A stretch of DNA of 64,000 bases from Hyphobacterium sp. CCMP332 (GTDB lineage Bacteria > Pseudomonadota > Alphaproteobacteria > Caulobacterales > Maricaulaceae): positions 1,019,501 through 1,083,500 of the forward strand of contig NZ_CP058669.1 of assembly GCF_014323565.1 (NCBI RefSeq), written 5' to 3'. Made by a program: the position numbers and the translations under genes. Position 1 is the first letter of the stretch. Each line of letters begins with the position of its first letter. Positions 29,056 through 40,011 of the stretch are shown here, one piece after another. Under the pieces are notes generated by a model. That model ran no database searches. It worked only from the letters and a program-made list of their open reading frames with translations, and was not told the origin of the DNA.

Positions 29056-31280
29056 ACTCCGGCCTCATCCATTTCACCGCGGGCCCGCTCCGCAGACACC
29101 ACGCTGTTACACATTTTCAGAGCAGAGATAATGTTCGCGAGGTGCCGATTGTCGAACACTTCGATATCAAATTGCATTTCAAAAAAGTCCTTGGCGCGTT
29201 TCAGGGTTTTCAAATTGCCAATGTTTCCGCGGTTTTCTCCCACGGCCCTGGCAATTTCCGCCAGCGCGCCGGGCGTATTGTGCATGACCGCATGAACGCG
29301 CGCCGACGATACCGCGTTTTCCTCGGCCTCCGCCGTCCAGCCTAGATCAATCCAGCGATCCGGGTCGGCCTCGTCGTGCTCGGTCAGGGAGTCACAATCG
29401 ATCGTATGAATGGTGACGCCCTTGTCCGGAACCATCACGCCGACAATGCGATCCCCCGGCAAGGGCGAGCAACATTCAGAGAAGTGAATGGAAACACCCG
29501 GAGTCAGACCGCGCCCGCGTACATATAACCGGGCCTTGTCATCGCGTATCAACTCTTTTTCGCTGGCATCATACTGGCGGCTATCACGCCGGCCGGGGAA
29601 AACCGCATCCAGGAAATGTCCAGACGTCAGGCGCCCGCGGCCGAGTGCCTGATACAGCTCATCCGTTGATTCAATATCGAGGCGCGCCAACGCATCCTCT
29701 AGGCCCTTTTCACGGAAGACTTTTCCTTCCCGTTCAAACGCATGTTCAGCGAGCATCTTGCCGATGCCTTCAAACTCGGCCCGTTCTGTCGTCCGGATCA
29801 ATCGGCGGATGGCCGCCCGCGCTTTTCCGGTGACGGCCAGTTCTTCCCAGCCTGCCGGCGGCTGACGCAGGCCGCCACGAAGAATATTCACGACATCGCC
29901 GTTTTTCAGACGCGTGCGCAAGGGCCGGTCCCGCCCATTCACTTTGGCACCGATGCAGGTGTGCCCCAGCTCGGTGTGAACGGCATAGGCAAAATCCAGC
30001 GGCGTTGCGCCAGACGGCAATGCGATCAATTCACCCTTGGGGGTGAAGCAATAGACCTGATCGGCGAACATCTCGAGCTTGGCATGCTCGAGAAACTCGT
30101 CCGGGTCACCACCCTGTTCGAGAATTTCCAGGAAGGGCCGCAAGCGCTCGAGCGGATCACCGCCCGCCGATTTCGCCGCGTCGGCATCATAGCCATAGCT
30201 CTGACCCTTATAGCGCCAATGCGCGGCGACACCGCTCTCGGCAATCGCATCCATCTCCTCGGTCCGGATCTGGATCTCAACGCGGACACTCTCGGGCCCG
30301 ACAATGGTGGTATGCAGGGATCTGTAATTATTGGGCTTGGGCGTCGAAATGAAATCGCGAAAACGCTCGGGCACACAGCGCCAGTTCTGATGAATGATGC
30401 CGAGCGCCCGATAGCAATCATCAACCTGATCGACGATAAGGCGGAAGGCATAGATGTCGGCGATTTCGCCAAAGCTCGTGCCCTTGCGTTCCAGCTTGCG
30501 CCAGATGGAATAAGGCCTTTTCTCCCGCCCGAAAACGCGCCCCTGGATGCCGGACGCTTCAAGCTTCGCCATAATAACCTGGGAGACTTCCGCGACAGCC
30601 TCGGAACGGGATTCCCGCATTTCAGCAAGGCGCATCGAGACGGATTCGAATGCCGCGGGGTTGATATGCCGGAAGGAAAGGTCTTCCAGCTCGACACACA
30701 GGCGGTTGATCCCGATCCGGCGCGCCAGTGGTGCATAGATTTCGAGGGTCTCGGTTGCGATCCGCTCGCGCTTGTCCGGCTTTGGCACGTGATAAAGCGT
30801 CCGCATGTTATGAAGCCGGTCGCACAATTTGACGATCAGGACACGGACATCGGACGAAATCGCCACGACCAGTTTCTGGAAGTTCTCGGCCTGCTTGGTT
30901 CGGTTGGAGCCCAGCTCCATCTGCCCCAGCTTGGTGACGCCATCCACCAGGGCGGCAATTTCGGGAGAAAAAAGTTCGCTCAGCTGTTTGAGCGTCGCCG
31001 GCGTATCTTCGACCGTGTCATGCAACAGGCCCGTGCAGATCGTGGCCGCGTCCATCTTCAAGTCTGCCAGAATCATGGCCACCGAAGCAACGTGGGCAAA
31101 ATACGGCTCGCCGGAATAGCGCTTCTGCGGAGCATGCATTTCCCGCGCGAAATCGTAAGCGCGATGGATCAGATCGGCATCAACGGTCGGATAATATTTG
31201 GAAATACGCCCGACGAGATCGTCGGCGGTTGGGTAGGACTCAAACGCCGGATGATCAAGGTCTGGCGCGGCGAGGCTCAC
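29052..31280 (-). CDS. Bifunctional (p)ppGpp synthetase/hydrolase (Rsh)
   Basis: This is the single long RelA/SpoT homologue expected in alphaproteobacteria. The hydrolase HD domain keeps its catalytic motif in [16 protein letters not shown] (HDxxED at residues 87-92). The synthetase domain shows [17 protein letters not shown] and [15 protein letters not shown]. The TGS domain has [20 protein letters not shown], and the C-terminal ACT domain ends the protein. It has 742 residues from a GTG start, 6 bp after rpoZ. Both catalytic halves look intact, so it should make and degrade the alarmone. Confidence 0.93.
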   Translation of the reverse strand: MSLAAPDLDHPAFESYPTADDLVGRISKYYPTVDADLIHRAYDFAREMHAPQKRYSGEPYFAHVASVAMILADLKMDAATICTGLLHDTVEDTPATLKQLSELFSPEIAALVDGVTKLGQMELGSNRTKQAENFQKLVVAISSDVRVLIVKLCDRLHNMRTLYHVPKPDKRERIATETLEIYAPLARRIGINRLCVELEDLSFRHINPAAFESVSMRLAEMRESRSEAVAEVSQVIMAKLEASGIQGRVFGREKRPYSIWRKLERKGTSFGEIADIYAFRLIVDQVDDCYRALGIIHQNWRCVPERFRDFISTPKPNNYRSLHTTIVGPESVRVEIQIRTEEMDAIAESGVAAHWRYKGQSYGYDADAAKSAGGDPLERLRPFLEILEQGGDPDEFLEHAKLEMFADQVYCFTPKGELIALPSGATPLDFAYAVHTELGHTCIGAKVNGRDRPLRTRLKNGDVVNILRGGLRQPPAGWEELAVTGKARAAIRRLIRTTERAEFEGIGKMLAEHAFEREGKVFREKGLEDALARLDIESTDELYQALGRGRLTSGHFLDAVFPGRRDSRQYDASEKELIRDDKARLYVRGRGLTPGVSIHFSECCSPLPGDRIVGVMVPDKGVTIHTIDCDSLTEHDEADPDRWIDLGWTAEAEENAVSSARVHAVMHNTPGALAEIARAVGENRGNIGNLKTLKRAKDFFEMQFDIEVFDNRHLANIISALKMCNSVVSAERARGEMDEAGV

Positions 31281-31286
31281 CCCGCC

Positions 31287-31661
31287 CTAGAACCGGTTGT
31301 CTGGTGCGCCGTCGCGATCACTTTGCAGCGCTTTGAGCATGTCGGCTTCATCAGGGTCAACAGGAGTCGGCTTGGACGCGATTTGCGGAAGATCATCTTG
31401 CGGCGATGCGCGCTCTTCTTCTTCCTCATCACTCGGAATGACGCGCTGCAGGCCGTTGATGAGGCTGTCTTTCAACGCGTTTAGGTCGAGATTACCATCA
31501 GCAATTTCGCGCAAGGACACGACAGGGTTTTTGTCGTTGTCGCGGTCGAGCGTCAGCTCGGAACCGGCCGAGATATTCCGGGCGCGGTGCGCAGCCAGCA
31601 GAACGAGATCAAAACGGTTCGGAACTTTCTGGATACAATCTTCAACGGTGACGCGGGCCAT
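31287..31661 (-). CDS. rpoZ: DNA-directed RNA polymerase omega subunit
   Basis: Omega assists assembly of RNA polymerase and forms part of the ppGpp site. The conserved N-terminus is [20 protein letters not shown] with [15 protein letters not shown]. The ATG at 31661 is preceded by AGGAGG at 8 nt; upstream residues of the longer frame are not coding. It has 124 residues with an acidic tail typical of alphaproteobacteria. Linkage to rsh immediately downstream is common. Confidence 0.95.
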   Translation of the reverse strand: MARVTVEDCIQKVPNRFDLVLLAAHRARNISAGSELTLDRDNDKNPVVSLREIADGNLDLNALKDSLINGLQRVIPSDEEEEERASPQDDLPQIASKPTPVDPDEADMLKALQSDRDGAPDNRF

Positions 31662-31758
31662 ACGTGCGGCCTCCTGTAAATTCTCGTAAACGGATCGCAG
31701 TAAGTAACGCTGCTTTACCCTTACCGCAAGGGCTTTGCCGCAATGCAACACAGCGATT

Positions 31759-32268
31759 TCAGCGAATGGGGCGGGTTTCAGCCAAAACCTCGTCGGACAA
31801 GCAGGAAATCAGCTCGGAAATACCTCGCTTTGACACCGGATGGACCCAGCCAGGCGCGATCTCCTGCAAGGGCAAAAGGACAAAGGCCCGTTCCTGCGCT
31901 CTCGGATGTGGCAATGTCAGCTCGGCTTCGTCAACGACAAGCCCGCGATAATCCACAATATCAAGGTCCAGGGTGCGCGAATCCCATCGCATGTTGCGCT
32001 CCCGGCCAAGCCCGTCCTCGATATCCTGCAACACCCTCAAGAGCCGCCCGGCCGACAGGTCTGTTGCAATTTCCGCGACGGCATTGACATAGGCGGGCCT
32101 GGCAGGGTCTGGCCATGCCGGTGAAGTCCAGTATCCTGAAACCGAAACCGGCGTCACACTGCGGCCGGACATTCGCTGCAATGCCTCGGTCAGGGTCTCT
32201 TGCGGAGACAGGCCGTCGCAAGGCAGATTGGCGCCGAGCGCGACATATATTTTCGCGAGCTCCGTCAT
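31759..32268 (-). CDS. folK: HPPK, 2-amino-4-hydroxy-6-hydroxymethyldihydropteridine pyrophosphokinase
   Basis: FolK pyrophosphorylates 6-hydroxymethyl-dihydropterin in folate synthesis. The N-terminal strand is [17 protein letters not shown], the pterin contact is [20 protein letters not shown], and the ATP/Mg signature is [16 protein letters not shown]. The C-terminal [14 protein letters not shown] is also standard. It has 169 residues. It diverges from the NYN gene with only 30 bp between start codons. Confidence 0.94.
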   Translation of the reverse strand: MTELAKIYVALGANLPCDGLSPQETLTEALQRMSGRSVTPVSVSGYWTSPAWPDPARPAYVNAVAEIATDLSAGRLLRVLQDIEDGLGRERNMRWDSRTLDLDIVDYRGLVVDEAELTLPHPRAQERAFVLLPLQEIAPGWVHPVSKRGISELISCLSDEVLAETRPIR

Positions 32269-32298
32269 GTTTTTAACCTTGAACTGCGGGAGATCCCC

Positions 32299-32853
32299 AT
32301 GACCTTTTACCCAAATGAACGTATTGGACTTTTTATTGATGGTGCCAATCTGTTTTCGACGTCAAAAGCGCTCGACTTCGATATTGATTACCGGAAGCTG
32401 CTCGACGAATTCCGTAAGCGGGGCCGCCTCACCCGCGCCAATTATTACACGGCTTTGCTGGAAAACGAGGACTTCACGCCGCTCAAACCGCTCGTCGACT
32501 GGCTCGATTATAACGGGTTCAACGTCATCACCAAGCCAGCCAAGGAGTTCACGGATGATTCCGGCCGCCGGCGCATCAAGGGCGATATGGATGTTGAGCT
32601 GGCTGTCGATATCATTTCGGCCGCAACCTATCTCGATCACATCATTCTGTTCACCGGAGACGGCGATTTCCGATATGCGGTCGAACACTGCCAGCGCAAG
32701 GGCGCGCGCGTGACCGTTGTGTCTTCATTGAAAGCCCGCCCGCCCATGATTTCAGACGATCTGCGGCGGCAAGCCGATGGTTTCATTGATCTCGCCGATC
32801 TGAAATCCATGATCGGGCGCGAGGGCGTACGACCGCAACACGATGACGATTGA
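32299..32853 (+). CDS. NYN (PIN-like) domain protein, LabA/DUF88 type
   Basis: The protein has 184 residues forming one NYN nuclease-like domain. The acidic residues expected at the active site are in RIGLFIDGANLFSTSKAL, GDMDVELAVDIISAATY and IILFTGDGDFRYAVEHCQRKG. These match the DUF88/LabA family, whose members are thought to be ribonucleases or RNA-binding proteins. The ATG at 32299 follows CGGGAG. It overlaps the uracil-DNA glycosylase gene by 11 bp, so the two are expressed together. A precise substrate is not known. Confidence 0.88.
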   Translation: MTFYPNERIGLFIDGANLFSTSKALDFDIDYRKLLDEFRKRGRLTRANYYTALLENEDFTPLKPLVDWLDYNGFNVITKPAKEFTDDSGRRRIKGDMDVELAVDIISAATYLDHIILFTGDGDFRYAVEHCQRKGARVTVVSSLKARPPMISDDLRRQADGFIDLADLKSMIGREGVRPQHDDD

Positions 32854-33502
32854 ACGATACGGCCCGGAAGCGCCGCTCGATTGTCCGCTCTGCCCGCGGC
32901 TGGTCGCCTTCCGGGAAACCAACAGCCGCCTTTTCCCGTCATTTCACAACGCACCTGTTCCTTCATTCGGGGATGAGCAGGCGCGCTTTCTGATTGTCGG
33001 GCTTGCCCCTGGCCTGAAAGGCGCCAACCAGACAGGACGGCCCTTCACCGGTGATTACGCCGGCGATCTGCTCTATGCCACGCTCGGAAAATTCGGCTTT
33101 GTTGATGGGCAGTATGGCGGTCATGCGGGCGATGGCCTGACACTGAAAGGTGTGATGATCACCAACGCAGTGAGGTGTGTGCCGCCTCAGAACAAGCCGG
33201 TCGGTGCGGAAATGAATGCTTGCCGCCCGTTTCTGACGGAGCGGCTCCGGGCCCTCCCCCGCCTGTCAGCCATATTGTGCCTTGGAAAGATTTCGCACGA
33301 CAATACGCTCCGCGCGCTCGGCGAGCGGGTGTCGGCCATGAAGTTTGCGCACCAGGCGGCGCAGGATTTCGATGTGAATGGCCGGAGTGTCCGGCTCTTC
33401 GATAGCTATCATTGTTCCCGCTACAACACGAATACCGGCCGACTGACCGAGACCATGTTCGAAAACGTGTTTGCGGATATCCGGGCGTTTCTCGAACGCT
33501 AG
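32843..33502 (+). CDS. Uracil-DNA glycosylase, family 5 (UDGb)
   Basis: This is a Fe-S uracil-DNA glycosylase of the UDGb type, which excises uracil and other deaminated bases. Signatures are [34 protein letters not shown], and the C-terminal motif [13 protein letters not shown]. Cysteines in CPLCPRL, with others in the core, are the likely 4Fe-4S ligands. The GLAPG form lacks the polar residue of family 4 enzymes, as is typical of family 5. The stop overlaps that of smpB within CTAG at 33499-33502. Confidence 0.9.
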   Translation: MTIERYGPEAPLDCPLCPRLVAFRETNSRLFPSFHNAPVPSFGDEQARFLIVGLAPGLKGANQTGRPFTGDYAGDLLYATLGKFGFVDGQYGGHAGDGLTLKGVMITNAVRCVPPQNKPVGAEMNACRPFLTERLRALPRLSAILCLGKISHDNTLRALGERVSAMKFAHQAAQDFDVNGRSVRLFDSYHCSRYNTNTGRLTETMFENVFADIRAFLER

Positions 33503-33963
33503 CCGTAATTCTTGATCAGGCGGGACTTCTGCCGATTCCAGTCGCGCTGCTTCTGGGTCTCACGCTTGTCGACCGTCTTCTTGCCTTTTGCCAGGCCAAT
33601 GAGAAGCTTGGCAAAACCGCGATCCGTAAAATAGAGTTTGAGCGGAATGATGGTCCGCCCTTCCCGTGCAACGGCGCCCTGAAGCTTGGCAATTTCCTTG
33701 CGCTTCAACAGCAGTTTCCGGCGGCGGCGGGGTTCATGATTGAACTGGTTTGCCCCCGCATACATCGGAATATCCGCATTGATCAGAAAAATCTCGTCGC
33801 CTTCGGGGCCGACATAAGCTTCAGCGATGTTGGCGCGGCCATTGCGCAGGGATTTGACCTCGCTGCCATGCAATTGCAGCCCGGCCTCGAATGTCTCCTC
33901 GATTTCATAGTCGAACCGCGCGCGGCGGTTCACAGCGACTGCGGCATTCGGGTCTTTGGCCAT
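33499..33963 (-). CDS. smpB: SsrA-binding protein SmpB
   Basis: SmpB binds tmRNA and brings it to stalled ribosomes. Family segments are [51 protein letters not shown] and the C-terminal [20 protein letters not shown]. Its 154 residues are typical. The ATG overlaps the dapA stop (ATGA), so it is translated with dapA. The ssrA gene itself was not seen in the window. Confidence 0.96.
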   Translation of the reverse strand: MAKDPNAAVAVNRRARFDYEIEETFEAGLQLHGSEVKSLRNGRANIAEAYVGPEGDEIFLINADIPMYAGANQFNHEPRRRRKLLLKRKEIAKLQGAVAREGRTIIPLKLYFTDRGFAKLLIGLAKGKKTVDKRETQKQRDWNRQKSRLIKNYG

Positions 33964-34835
33964 CAGATCAATCCGGCATGTTCCATCGCGGCCTGCACAG
34001 CTGCTTTGGCCGCATCGTCAGGCTCGGTCAGTGGCAGGCGGACATCAGGTAAGCACAATCCCAGCAAACTCAAGGCATACTTGGCCGGCCCCGGGCTCGG
34101 TGAGAGGAAGAGCGCCTTGTGCAGGGGCTGCAGCATATCGCCAACTTCCAGCGCCTCCTGATAATCTCCCGACAGGGTCGCATTCTGTAATTGCGCACAT
34201 AGCGCTGGCGCGACATTGGAACTGACGGATATGCACCCCACCCCGCCCTCTGCATTATAACCAATCGCCGTCGGATCTTCTCCCGACAACTGGATGAATT
34301 TGTCGCCGATCAGACGGCGATGCGCACCGACACGCGTCAGATCGCCCGTCGCGTCCTTTACGCCGATCACGGCGGGCAGCGTTGCAATGCGCGCCATGGT
34401 TTCCGGCTGGATATCGACGATCGAGCGTCCCGGAATGTTGTAAACCACGACCGGCAGATCACAGCTGGCTGAAATGGCTTCGAAATGGCGGAACAAACCC
34501 TCCTGCGATGGCTTGTTGTAGAAGGGTGCCACGACCAGGGCGGCATCTGCGCCGGCCTCTTTCGCCCATTGCGTCATCTCGACCGAGGCAGCGGTATTGT
34601 TTGATCCCGTCCCGGCAATCACGGGCACACGTCCATTGGCCACCTCGATGGTGAGGGCAATCACCCGCTTTTTCTCATCCAGAGACAGGGTCGGGCTTTC
34701 GCCGGTTGTGCCAACAGGAACCAGTCCATGGGTGCCGCTGTCGATCTGGCGCTCGACAAGCGCCTGGAAGGCGGCTTCATCCACGGCATTATTCTTGAAT
34801 GGGGTGACGAGTGCGGTAATGGATCCGGAGAGCAT
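33963..34835 (-). CDS. dapA: 4-hydroxy-tetrahydrodipicolinate synthase
   Basis: DapA condenses pyruvate with aspartate semialdehyde in lysine and diaminopimelate synthesis. Key parts are [30 protein letters not shown], and the Schiff-base lysine in [12 protein letters not shown] start at the ATG at 34835 ([13 protein letters not shown]), giving 290 residues. The frame upstream to 34928 has no family similarity. The gene is in an operon with smpB and diverges from the lytic transglycosylase gene. Confidence 0.95.
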   Translation of the reverse strand: MLSGSITALVTPFKNNAVDEAAFQALVERQIDSGTHGLVPVGTTGESPTLSLDEKKRVIALTIEVANGRVPVIAGTGSNNTAASVEMTQWAKEAGADAALVVAPFYNKPSQEGLFRHFEAISASCDLPVVVYNIPGRSIVDIQPETMARIATLPAVIGVKDATGDLTRVGAHRRLIGDKFIQLSGEDPTAIGYNAEGGVGCISVSSNVAPALCAQLQNATLSGDYQEALEVGDMLQPLHKALFLSPSPGPAKYALSLLGLCLPDVRLPLTEPDDAAKAAVQAAMEHAGLI

Positions 34836-34961
34836 GAAAAGCCTGCCTGACAATATTGTTATCGGTTTCGAGCCTATCGGACGCCTGACACGCGGCCAAG
34901 AGCGCATGTCGGCTATGGACAGTACCATTGCTTACGTCATGATGCGGCCAATATTGCGAAC
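34836..34961. promoter_or_regulatory. Divergent dapA/slt spacer with two CAATATTG palindromes
   Basis: The perfect 8-bp palindrome CAATATTG occurs at 34851-34858 and again at 34949-34956, close to each of the two start codons. The first extends to ACAATATTGT. They may be parts of promoters or of sites for a common regulator; nothing more specific can be said. Confidence 0.3.
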
Positions 34962-37016
34962 ATGATGAGTCCTATGAGAACCGTATCCCTGTTGATCGTC
35001 CTGGTTATCGGCTGGATCGCCATTCCGTTCGCGGACGCGCAAATTCCAGACCCCCGCTTGCGTCCGGAACGGCCCAATCCGTCCCGCTATCTGGATGATC
35101 AGGACTTCCTGATGCTCGAACGCGGGCTGGAAGCGGCAGAAGACGGCGACTGGCGAGACGTCCGCGATGCCCGCCGCCGGATATCCGATCCGGTCGCCAG
35201 CAGCATACTTCTCTGGCGCATTGCTACATCCGACGAAGACGCCACCTTCATGGAGCTCGACCTGGCGCTCGAGGAACTCGAGGGTTGGCCGCAATATGCG
35301 ATGATCCGCTCGGAAGCCGAGTTCAAGATATCGACCTCCGGCCTGTCCTCCGAATTCATCGTCAGCTGGTTTGAAGGCCGCGAGCCGGTTTCCGGCGAAG
35401 GCAAGGTCGCGCTGGGCGCTGCCTTGCGTGACATGGGGCGTCTTGCAGAAGCTACGGCCTACATTCGCAATGCGTGGCGGCATCACACTTTCCGCCTCTA
35501 TCGACAGCGCGAAATTCTCGCAGCCAATAATGACATCCTGACCTTGTCAGATCATGAAGCCCGGGTTGATTTTCTGCTGTGGCGCGACCAGCGCACCCTG
35601 GCGCGCGACCTGCGCAACGAGCTCAGCAATGGTCACCGGGCGCTCATGGATGCCCGCATTGCGCTGGCCAGCCGGTCTGGCGGCGTCAATGCGGCGGTCG
35701 CGCTGGTTCCGGCCGAATTGGCGAACGATCCCGGTCTCATTTACGAGCGTGCGCGCTGGCGCCGACGGGCCAATCTGGACGAAGGCGCTCTGGAAATGCT
35801 CCGCCTGCTTCCCGATACGCATCAAGATATCGAAGCGCTGGATGATATGTGGCTGGAACGCCGCCTGATGATCCTGAACCTGATCAGAGACCGCGACTAT
35901 GCCACGGTCTACGAGCTGGCGGCAGCGAACGGCATGTCGTCCGGCGCCGATTTCGCGGATGCAGAGTTTCTGGCCGGCTGGATGGCGCTGCGCTATCTGA
36001 ACCGGCCCGCAGTGGCTCTGGAGCACTTCACCCGCCTGGGGGAAGGTGTGTCTTATCCGGTTTCGGTCTCTCGAGGCCGGTACTGGCAGGGCCGCGCCGC
36101 CGCAGCACTGGGCCGAACGGACGACGCGGAAAATTACTACCGGCTGGCCGCTATTCATTCGACGGCCTTCTATGGCCAGATGGCGATTATCGAACTGGCC
36201 GGTGATGAAACGCCGATGCTTGACTTGCCGAACCCGCCAGTGCCGACGACCGCGACAGAGGTGACATTTGAATCCCGCCCGGTGACCCGTGCCCTGCGCC
36301 TGTTGGCAGAGCAGGGCGAAGACTATTTCTTCCGTGTGTTCATCTATCATCTGGACGATGAACTGGAGGATGCCGCCGAGAGCCTGCTCCTGGCTCGGCT
36401 GGCTCAGGAATACGGACAGCTGCGTCAGGGCGTCCGCGCCGCGAAGGCGGCCAGCTATCGCTGGAATATTCTGCCCGACGAGAGCTTCCCGGTCATCGAT
36501 TTGCCACCGCCATCGGGCGTCAATGTCGAGCCGGAACCCGCTCTGATCCATTCCGTCATCCGGCAGGAAACCGAATTTGATCCGCGCGCGATCTCGAGCG
36601 CGGGAGCGCGCGGCATGATGCAGATGATGCCGGCAGTCGCCCGCGTGACAGCGCGCCGGGTGGGTCTGCCCTATCGATATGAATCGCTGACCTATGATCC
36701 GGAATACAATATGCGCCTTGGCCGCTATCACCTGCAGGAAGTGATCGACGAGTTTGACGGGTCATATGTTCTGGCCCTGGCCGCCTATAACGCCGGCGGT
36801 CATCGATCACGCCGCTGGATCGAGGATTATGGCGACCCGCGCACGAGCGAAATTGATCCGATTGACTGGCTGGAATCCATTCCATTCTCGGAAACCCGCA
36901 ACTACGTCCAGCGGGTCATGGAGAATTTGCAGGTCTATCGCTACCGCCTTGGCGATGGACAACCGGTGCCGTTGGAGCTGGAGGCCGATCTGCGTCGCGG
37001 ATCGGGATATTTCTAG
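34962..37016 (+). CDS. Soluble lytic murein transglycosylase (SLT family)
   Basis: This periplasmic enzyme cleaves peptidoglycan glycan strands to anhydro-muropeptides. An N-terminal signal peptide (SLLIVLVIGWIAIPFADA) ends before QIPDPRL. A long alpha-helical superhelix with TPR-like repeats fills the middle. The C-terminal lysozyme-like domain has the catalytic glutamate in SVIRQETEFDPRAISSAGA (about residue 536) and GMMQMMPAVA, ALAAYNAGGHRSRRWI. It has 684 residues, matching Slt70-like proteins. No clear ribosome site precedes the first ATG; ATGs at 34965 and 34974 are alternatives. The TAG stop overlaps that of the convergent gene. Confidence 0.92.
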   Translation: MMSPMRTVSLLIVLVIGWIAIPFADAQIPDPRLRPERPNPSRYLDDQDFLMLERGLEAAEDGDWRDVRDARRRISDPVASSILLWRIATSDEDATFMELDLALEELEGWPQYAMIRSEAEFKISTSGLSSEFIVSWFEGREPVSGEGKVALGAALRDMGRLAEATAYIRNAWRHHTFRLYRQREILAANNDILTLSDHEARVDFLLWRDQRTLARDLRNELSNGHRALMDARIALASRSGGVNAAVALVPAELANDPGLIYERARWRRRANLDEGALEMLRLLPDTHQDIEALDDMWLERRLMILNLIRDRDYATVYELAAANGMSSGADFADAEFLAGWMALRYLNRPAVALEHFTRLGEGVSYPVSVSRGRYWQGRAAAALGRTDDAENYYRLAAIHSTAFYGQMAIIELAGDETPMLDLPNPPVPTTATEVTFESRPVTRALRLLAEQGEDYFFRVFIYHLDDELEDAAESLLLARLAQEYGQLRQGVRAAKAASYRWNILPDESFPVIDLPPPSGVNVEPEPALIHSVIRQETEFDPRAISSAGARGMMQMMPAVARVTARRVGLPYRYESLTYDPEYNMRLGRYHLQEVIDEFDGSYVLALAAYNAGGHRSRRWIEDYGDPRTSEIDPIDWLESIPFSETRNYVQRVMENLQVYRYRLGDGQPVPLELEADLRRGSGYF

Positions 37017-37993
37017 ACCCGGTCCAGCGCCTGTTTGAACACTGCAGAGTCAACATTGCCGCCGGTGATCAGAACGACAGTCGTCCTGTTCCGGGTATCG
37101 ACCTGACCGTTGAGAAGGCTAGCAAACGCTGTGGCTCCACCCGGTTCTGCCACCAGCTTCAGATGCTTCCAGATGAAAGCCAGGGCGTCCAGCGTATCGC
37201 CATCAGAAGCGGTCACCGCGCCGGCCAATTGCTGCTGATTGAGCGGAAAAGTCATTGCGCCCGGCATCGGCGTGATGATGGCATCCTGCAAAGAGCCTGA
37301 TCTGCGGTCATTTGCGACGCGCGCTCCGGCGGCCAACGACTTTTTGTGGTCGTCGAAGCCTTCCGGCTCGGCCGCCCAGATATCGCAAGCGGGGAAATAT
37401 TCTTTCATCGCCAGACCGGTCCCGGCGATCAGTCCGCCGCCGCCTGCACAACAGACCAGTTGATCGGGCTTGATGCCTGCCGCCCGCAAATCGTCGGCAA
37501 TTTCCAGCCCCGCCGTGCCCTGCCCGGCCATGATATAAAAATCATCATAGGACGGCACCAGAATCGCCCCGGACTTTGCGACCAATTCTGCGGATATGGC
37601 TTCGCGATCACCCGTTGCGCGATCGAATTCAACGACCTCTGCACCGAGCCGTCGAACACCTTCCGTTTTGATTTTCGGCGCATCAGACGGCATCACGATC
37701 GTGGCGGGAATACCGAGAAGTTTGGCTGCCAGCGCGACGCCCTGGGCGTGATTGCCGGACGAAAAGGCAACGACGCCCTTTTCCCGGGCCTCGATCGGAA
37801 TACGTGAGAGGCGATTATAGGCACCCCGGAATTTAAAGGAGCCCGTGCGTTGGAGACATTCCGGTTTGATCAGGATGCGGCCGCAAAGGCGTTCGTTCAG
37901 AACGTCGTTTTCCAGCAGGGGCGTCCGCACCGCCTCGCCTGCTATCTGACGTGCAGCATCCTGAACATCGGCAAACTTCGGCAAACGGCTCAT
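37013..37993 (-). CDS. Threonine/serine dehydratase (PLP fold II)
   Basis: The protein deaminates threonine or serine to a 2-oxoacid. PLP binding is through the lysine in GSFKFRGAYNRL. Other family parts are VAFSSGNHAQGVALAAKLLG, the tetraglycine loop CCAGGGGLIAG, and VAEPGGATAFASLL. With 326 residues and no C-terminal ACT domain, it is of the catabolic or serine racemase-like type rather than the regulated biosynthetic IlvA. Its context, near kbl and tdh, fits threonine catabolism but does not prove it. Confidence 0.88.
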   Translation of the reverse strand: MSRLPKFADVQDAARQIAGEAVRTPLLENDVLNERLCGRILIKPECLQRTGSFKFRGAYNRLSRIPIEAREKGVVAFSSGNHAQGVALAAKLLGIPATIVMPSDAPKIKTEGVRRLGAEVVEFDRATGDREAISAELVAKSGAILVPSYDDFYIMAGQGTAGLEIADDLRAAGIKPDQLVCCAGGGGLIAGTGLAMKEYFPACDIWAAEPEGFDDHKKSLAAGARVANDRRSGSLQDAIITPMPGAMTFPLNQQQLAGAVTASDGDTLDALAFIWKHLKLVAEPGGATAFASLLNGQVDTRNRTTVVLITGGNVDSAVFKQALDRV

Positions 37994-38126
37994 ACCCTTA
38001 CTCCTTGTCTGGGAACGCCTGTAATCGTTTTCGAAAAATCACGCAAAGACGTTGCGCTGTGGGCCCAATAAAGGCTTCAATGGGGCAAGCCTGACAACAG
38101 GCATTATTGACCGGGGAGAATATGAC

Positions 38127-39779
38127 ATGCTGCTGAAGGGCGAAATGATGGATGCCCCCCTGATGATTTCAGGGATTTTGAAACATGCCGACAATTGCCA
38201 TGGCGATCAGGAGATCGTCAGCCGTTTGCCGGAAGACCTGTCGACACACCGCTACGGGTATTCGGATGCGCACAAACGTACCCGTCAGCTCGCCAATGCG
38301 CTGACCAGAAAGCTGGGCATCAAGGAATCAGATCGGGTGTCCACAATTGCCTGGAACACACACCGGCATTTCGAACTGTACTACGGTGTCTCCGGTATCG
38401 GCGCCGTCATTCACACCGTCAATCCGCGGCTCGACCCCGCCCAGATCATCTGGATCCTGAACCACGCGCAGTCCAGGGCCGTTTTCTTTGACAAGACATT
38501 CGCGCCCCTGATCGATGGCATCGCCAAGCATTGCAAGACGGTGAAGCACTGGGTGCTGATGGCGGATTCCTCGCACCTGAAAGACGTGCAGACCAAAGGC
38601 ATCGCCTATGAAGACCTGATCGACGACCACAAGCCGGATTATGACTGGCCCGAGTTCGACGAATATGCCGCAGCGGGGCTTTGCTACACCTCCGGCACCA
38701 CCGGCGATCCCAAGGGCGTCCTTTATTCACACCGCTCCACCTTGCTTCATGCCATGGCTTGCAGCGCAGCCGATGTGATCGGTGTGGGCGCACGCGGCGT
38801 CATGTTGCCGGTCGTGCCCATGTTCCACGTCAATGCCTGGGGAATCCCCTACGCTTCACCCATGGGCGGCGCCAAGCTCGTCATGCCGGGACCGCGCCTG
38901 GATGGCGCCGGCCTGCATGAAATGATCGAGGAAGAGAAGGTCAACTACGTCGCCGGCGTACCCACGGTTTGGCTCGGCCTGCTGCAATATCTGCGTGAAA
39001 ACGACAAGCGGATCGATTCTGTCGAACGCGTCCTGATCGGCGGTTCCGCCCTGCCGGAAGCCCTCCTTCGCGCCTTCGAGGACAATTACGGCGTCACCAT
39101 GCAACAGGGCTGGGGCATGACGGAGATGAGCCCACTGGGCACGGTCAACGTTCCGCTCGCCAAGCATGAAGATCTCAGCAAGGACGAAATGGTCAGGCTG
39201 AAGCTGAAACAGGGCCGCCTCGTCTATGGCGTGGAGATGCGCATCGTCGATGATGAAGGCACCGAACTGCCCTGGGATGGCAAATCCTCCGGCCATGTGC
39301 ATGTGCGCGGGCCCTGGATCGCCTCCGGCTATTTCCGCGGTGCGGGCGCGGAAGCCTTTACCGATGATGGCTGGATGAAGACCGGCGATGTCGCCTACAT
39401 GGACTCCGACGGCTACATGACGATCACCGACCGATCCAAGGACGTCATCAAGACCGGTGGTGAGTGGATTTCCTCCATCGATCTGGAAAACGAAGCCATG
39501 GGCCATCCCGATGTCGCCATGGCGGCGGTCATCGGCAAGTATCATCCGAAATGGCAGGAGCGTCCGCTGCTCATTGTCCAGCTCCAGGCCGGTGCCGAGC
39601 CGAATGCAGACTCCATTCTGGAATATCTGCGCGGCAAGGTGCCCAAGCTCTGGGTGCCGGACGGCGTCGAATTCATCGACGAAATGCCCATTGGCGCAAC
39701 AGGCAAGATCCTGAAGACCAAGCTGCGGGATATCTATCGGGACTACCAATTTCCGGGAACCGAAGGCATGGAGCCTTAG
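38127..39779 (+). CDS. Fatty acid-CoA ligase, AlkK/DmdB-like AMP-forming
   Basis: This adenylate-forming ligase activates a carboxylic acid to its CoA thioester. The P-loop-like motif is [19 protein letters not shown]; others are [33 protein letters not shown] and [16 protein letters not shown], with the catalytic lysine in [13 protein letters not shown]. The opening [20 protein letters not shown] resembles medium-chain AlkK and 3-methylthiopropionate ligases. Chain length preference is therefore open. The ATG at 38127 has GGGGAG at 8 nt, and the product has 550 residues. Confidence 0.88.
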   Translation: MLLKGEMMDAPLMISGILKHADNCHGDQEIVSRLPEDLSTHRYGYSDAHKRTRQLANALTRKLGIKESDRVSTIAWNTHRHFELYYGVSGIGAVIHTVNPRLDPAQIIWILNHAQSRAVFFDKTFAPLIDGIAKHCKTVKHWVLMADSSHLKDVQTKGIAYEDLIDDHKPDYDWPEFDEYAAAGLCYTSGTTGDPKGVLYSHRSTLLHAMACSAADVIGVGARGVMLPVVPMFHVNAWGIPYASPMGGAKLVMPGPRLDGAGLHEMIEEEKVNYVAGVPTVWLGLLQYLRENDKRIDSVERVLIGGSALPEALLRAFEDNYGVTMQQGWGMTEMSPLGTVNVPLAKHEDLSKDEMVRLKLKQGRLVYGVEMRIVDDEGTELPWDGKSSGHVHVRGPWIASGYFRGAGAEAFTDDGWMKTGDVAYMDSDGYMTITDRSKDVIKTGGEWISSIDLENEAMGHPDVAMAAVIGKYHPKWQERPLLIVQLQAGAEPNADSILEYLRGKVPKLWVPDGVEFIDEMPIGATGKILKTKLRDIYRDYQFPGTEGMEP

Positions 39780-39804
39780 GCATTTAACAGCTCGCACGCG
39801 CGCT

Positions 39805-39904
39805 CTTTCTCCCCCTGCTTGCGGGGGGAGTGTCGCGCAGCGACGAGGGGGGCCTGCCCCCTCCACCACTTCGTGGTCCCCCTCCCCCGTGAACGGGGGA
39901 GGAA
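39805..39904. repeat. GC-rich intergenic palindromic (REP-like) element
   Basis: About 100 bp contain consecutive hairpins. CTCCCCC pairs with GGGGGGAG around TGCTTGC. GTCGCGCAGCGAC is self-complementary. GAGGGGG pairs with CCCCCTC. CCACTTCGTGG is a small hairpin. CCTCCCCCG pairs with CGGGGGAGG. Such modular elements are dispersed in intergenic regions of many alphaproteobacteria. It follows the acyl-CoA ligase stop and may act as a transcription stop or mRNA 3'-end protector. Confidence 0.75.
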
Positions 39905-40011
39905 ACCGCGATGGCACGGGACAGCACATCACACAATCCCCCTCGCAGGCTCTTGCACTGCCCGCGAAACGGACTTACATTTTTATCGAAATTCGATAAG
40001 GAGCAAGTTCG

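Noticed and set aside
29742-31484. 580-codon open frame on the plus strand
   Set aside because: Antisense to rsh and rpoZ, which have clear catalytic motifs; composition is that of a shadow frame.
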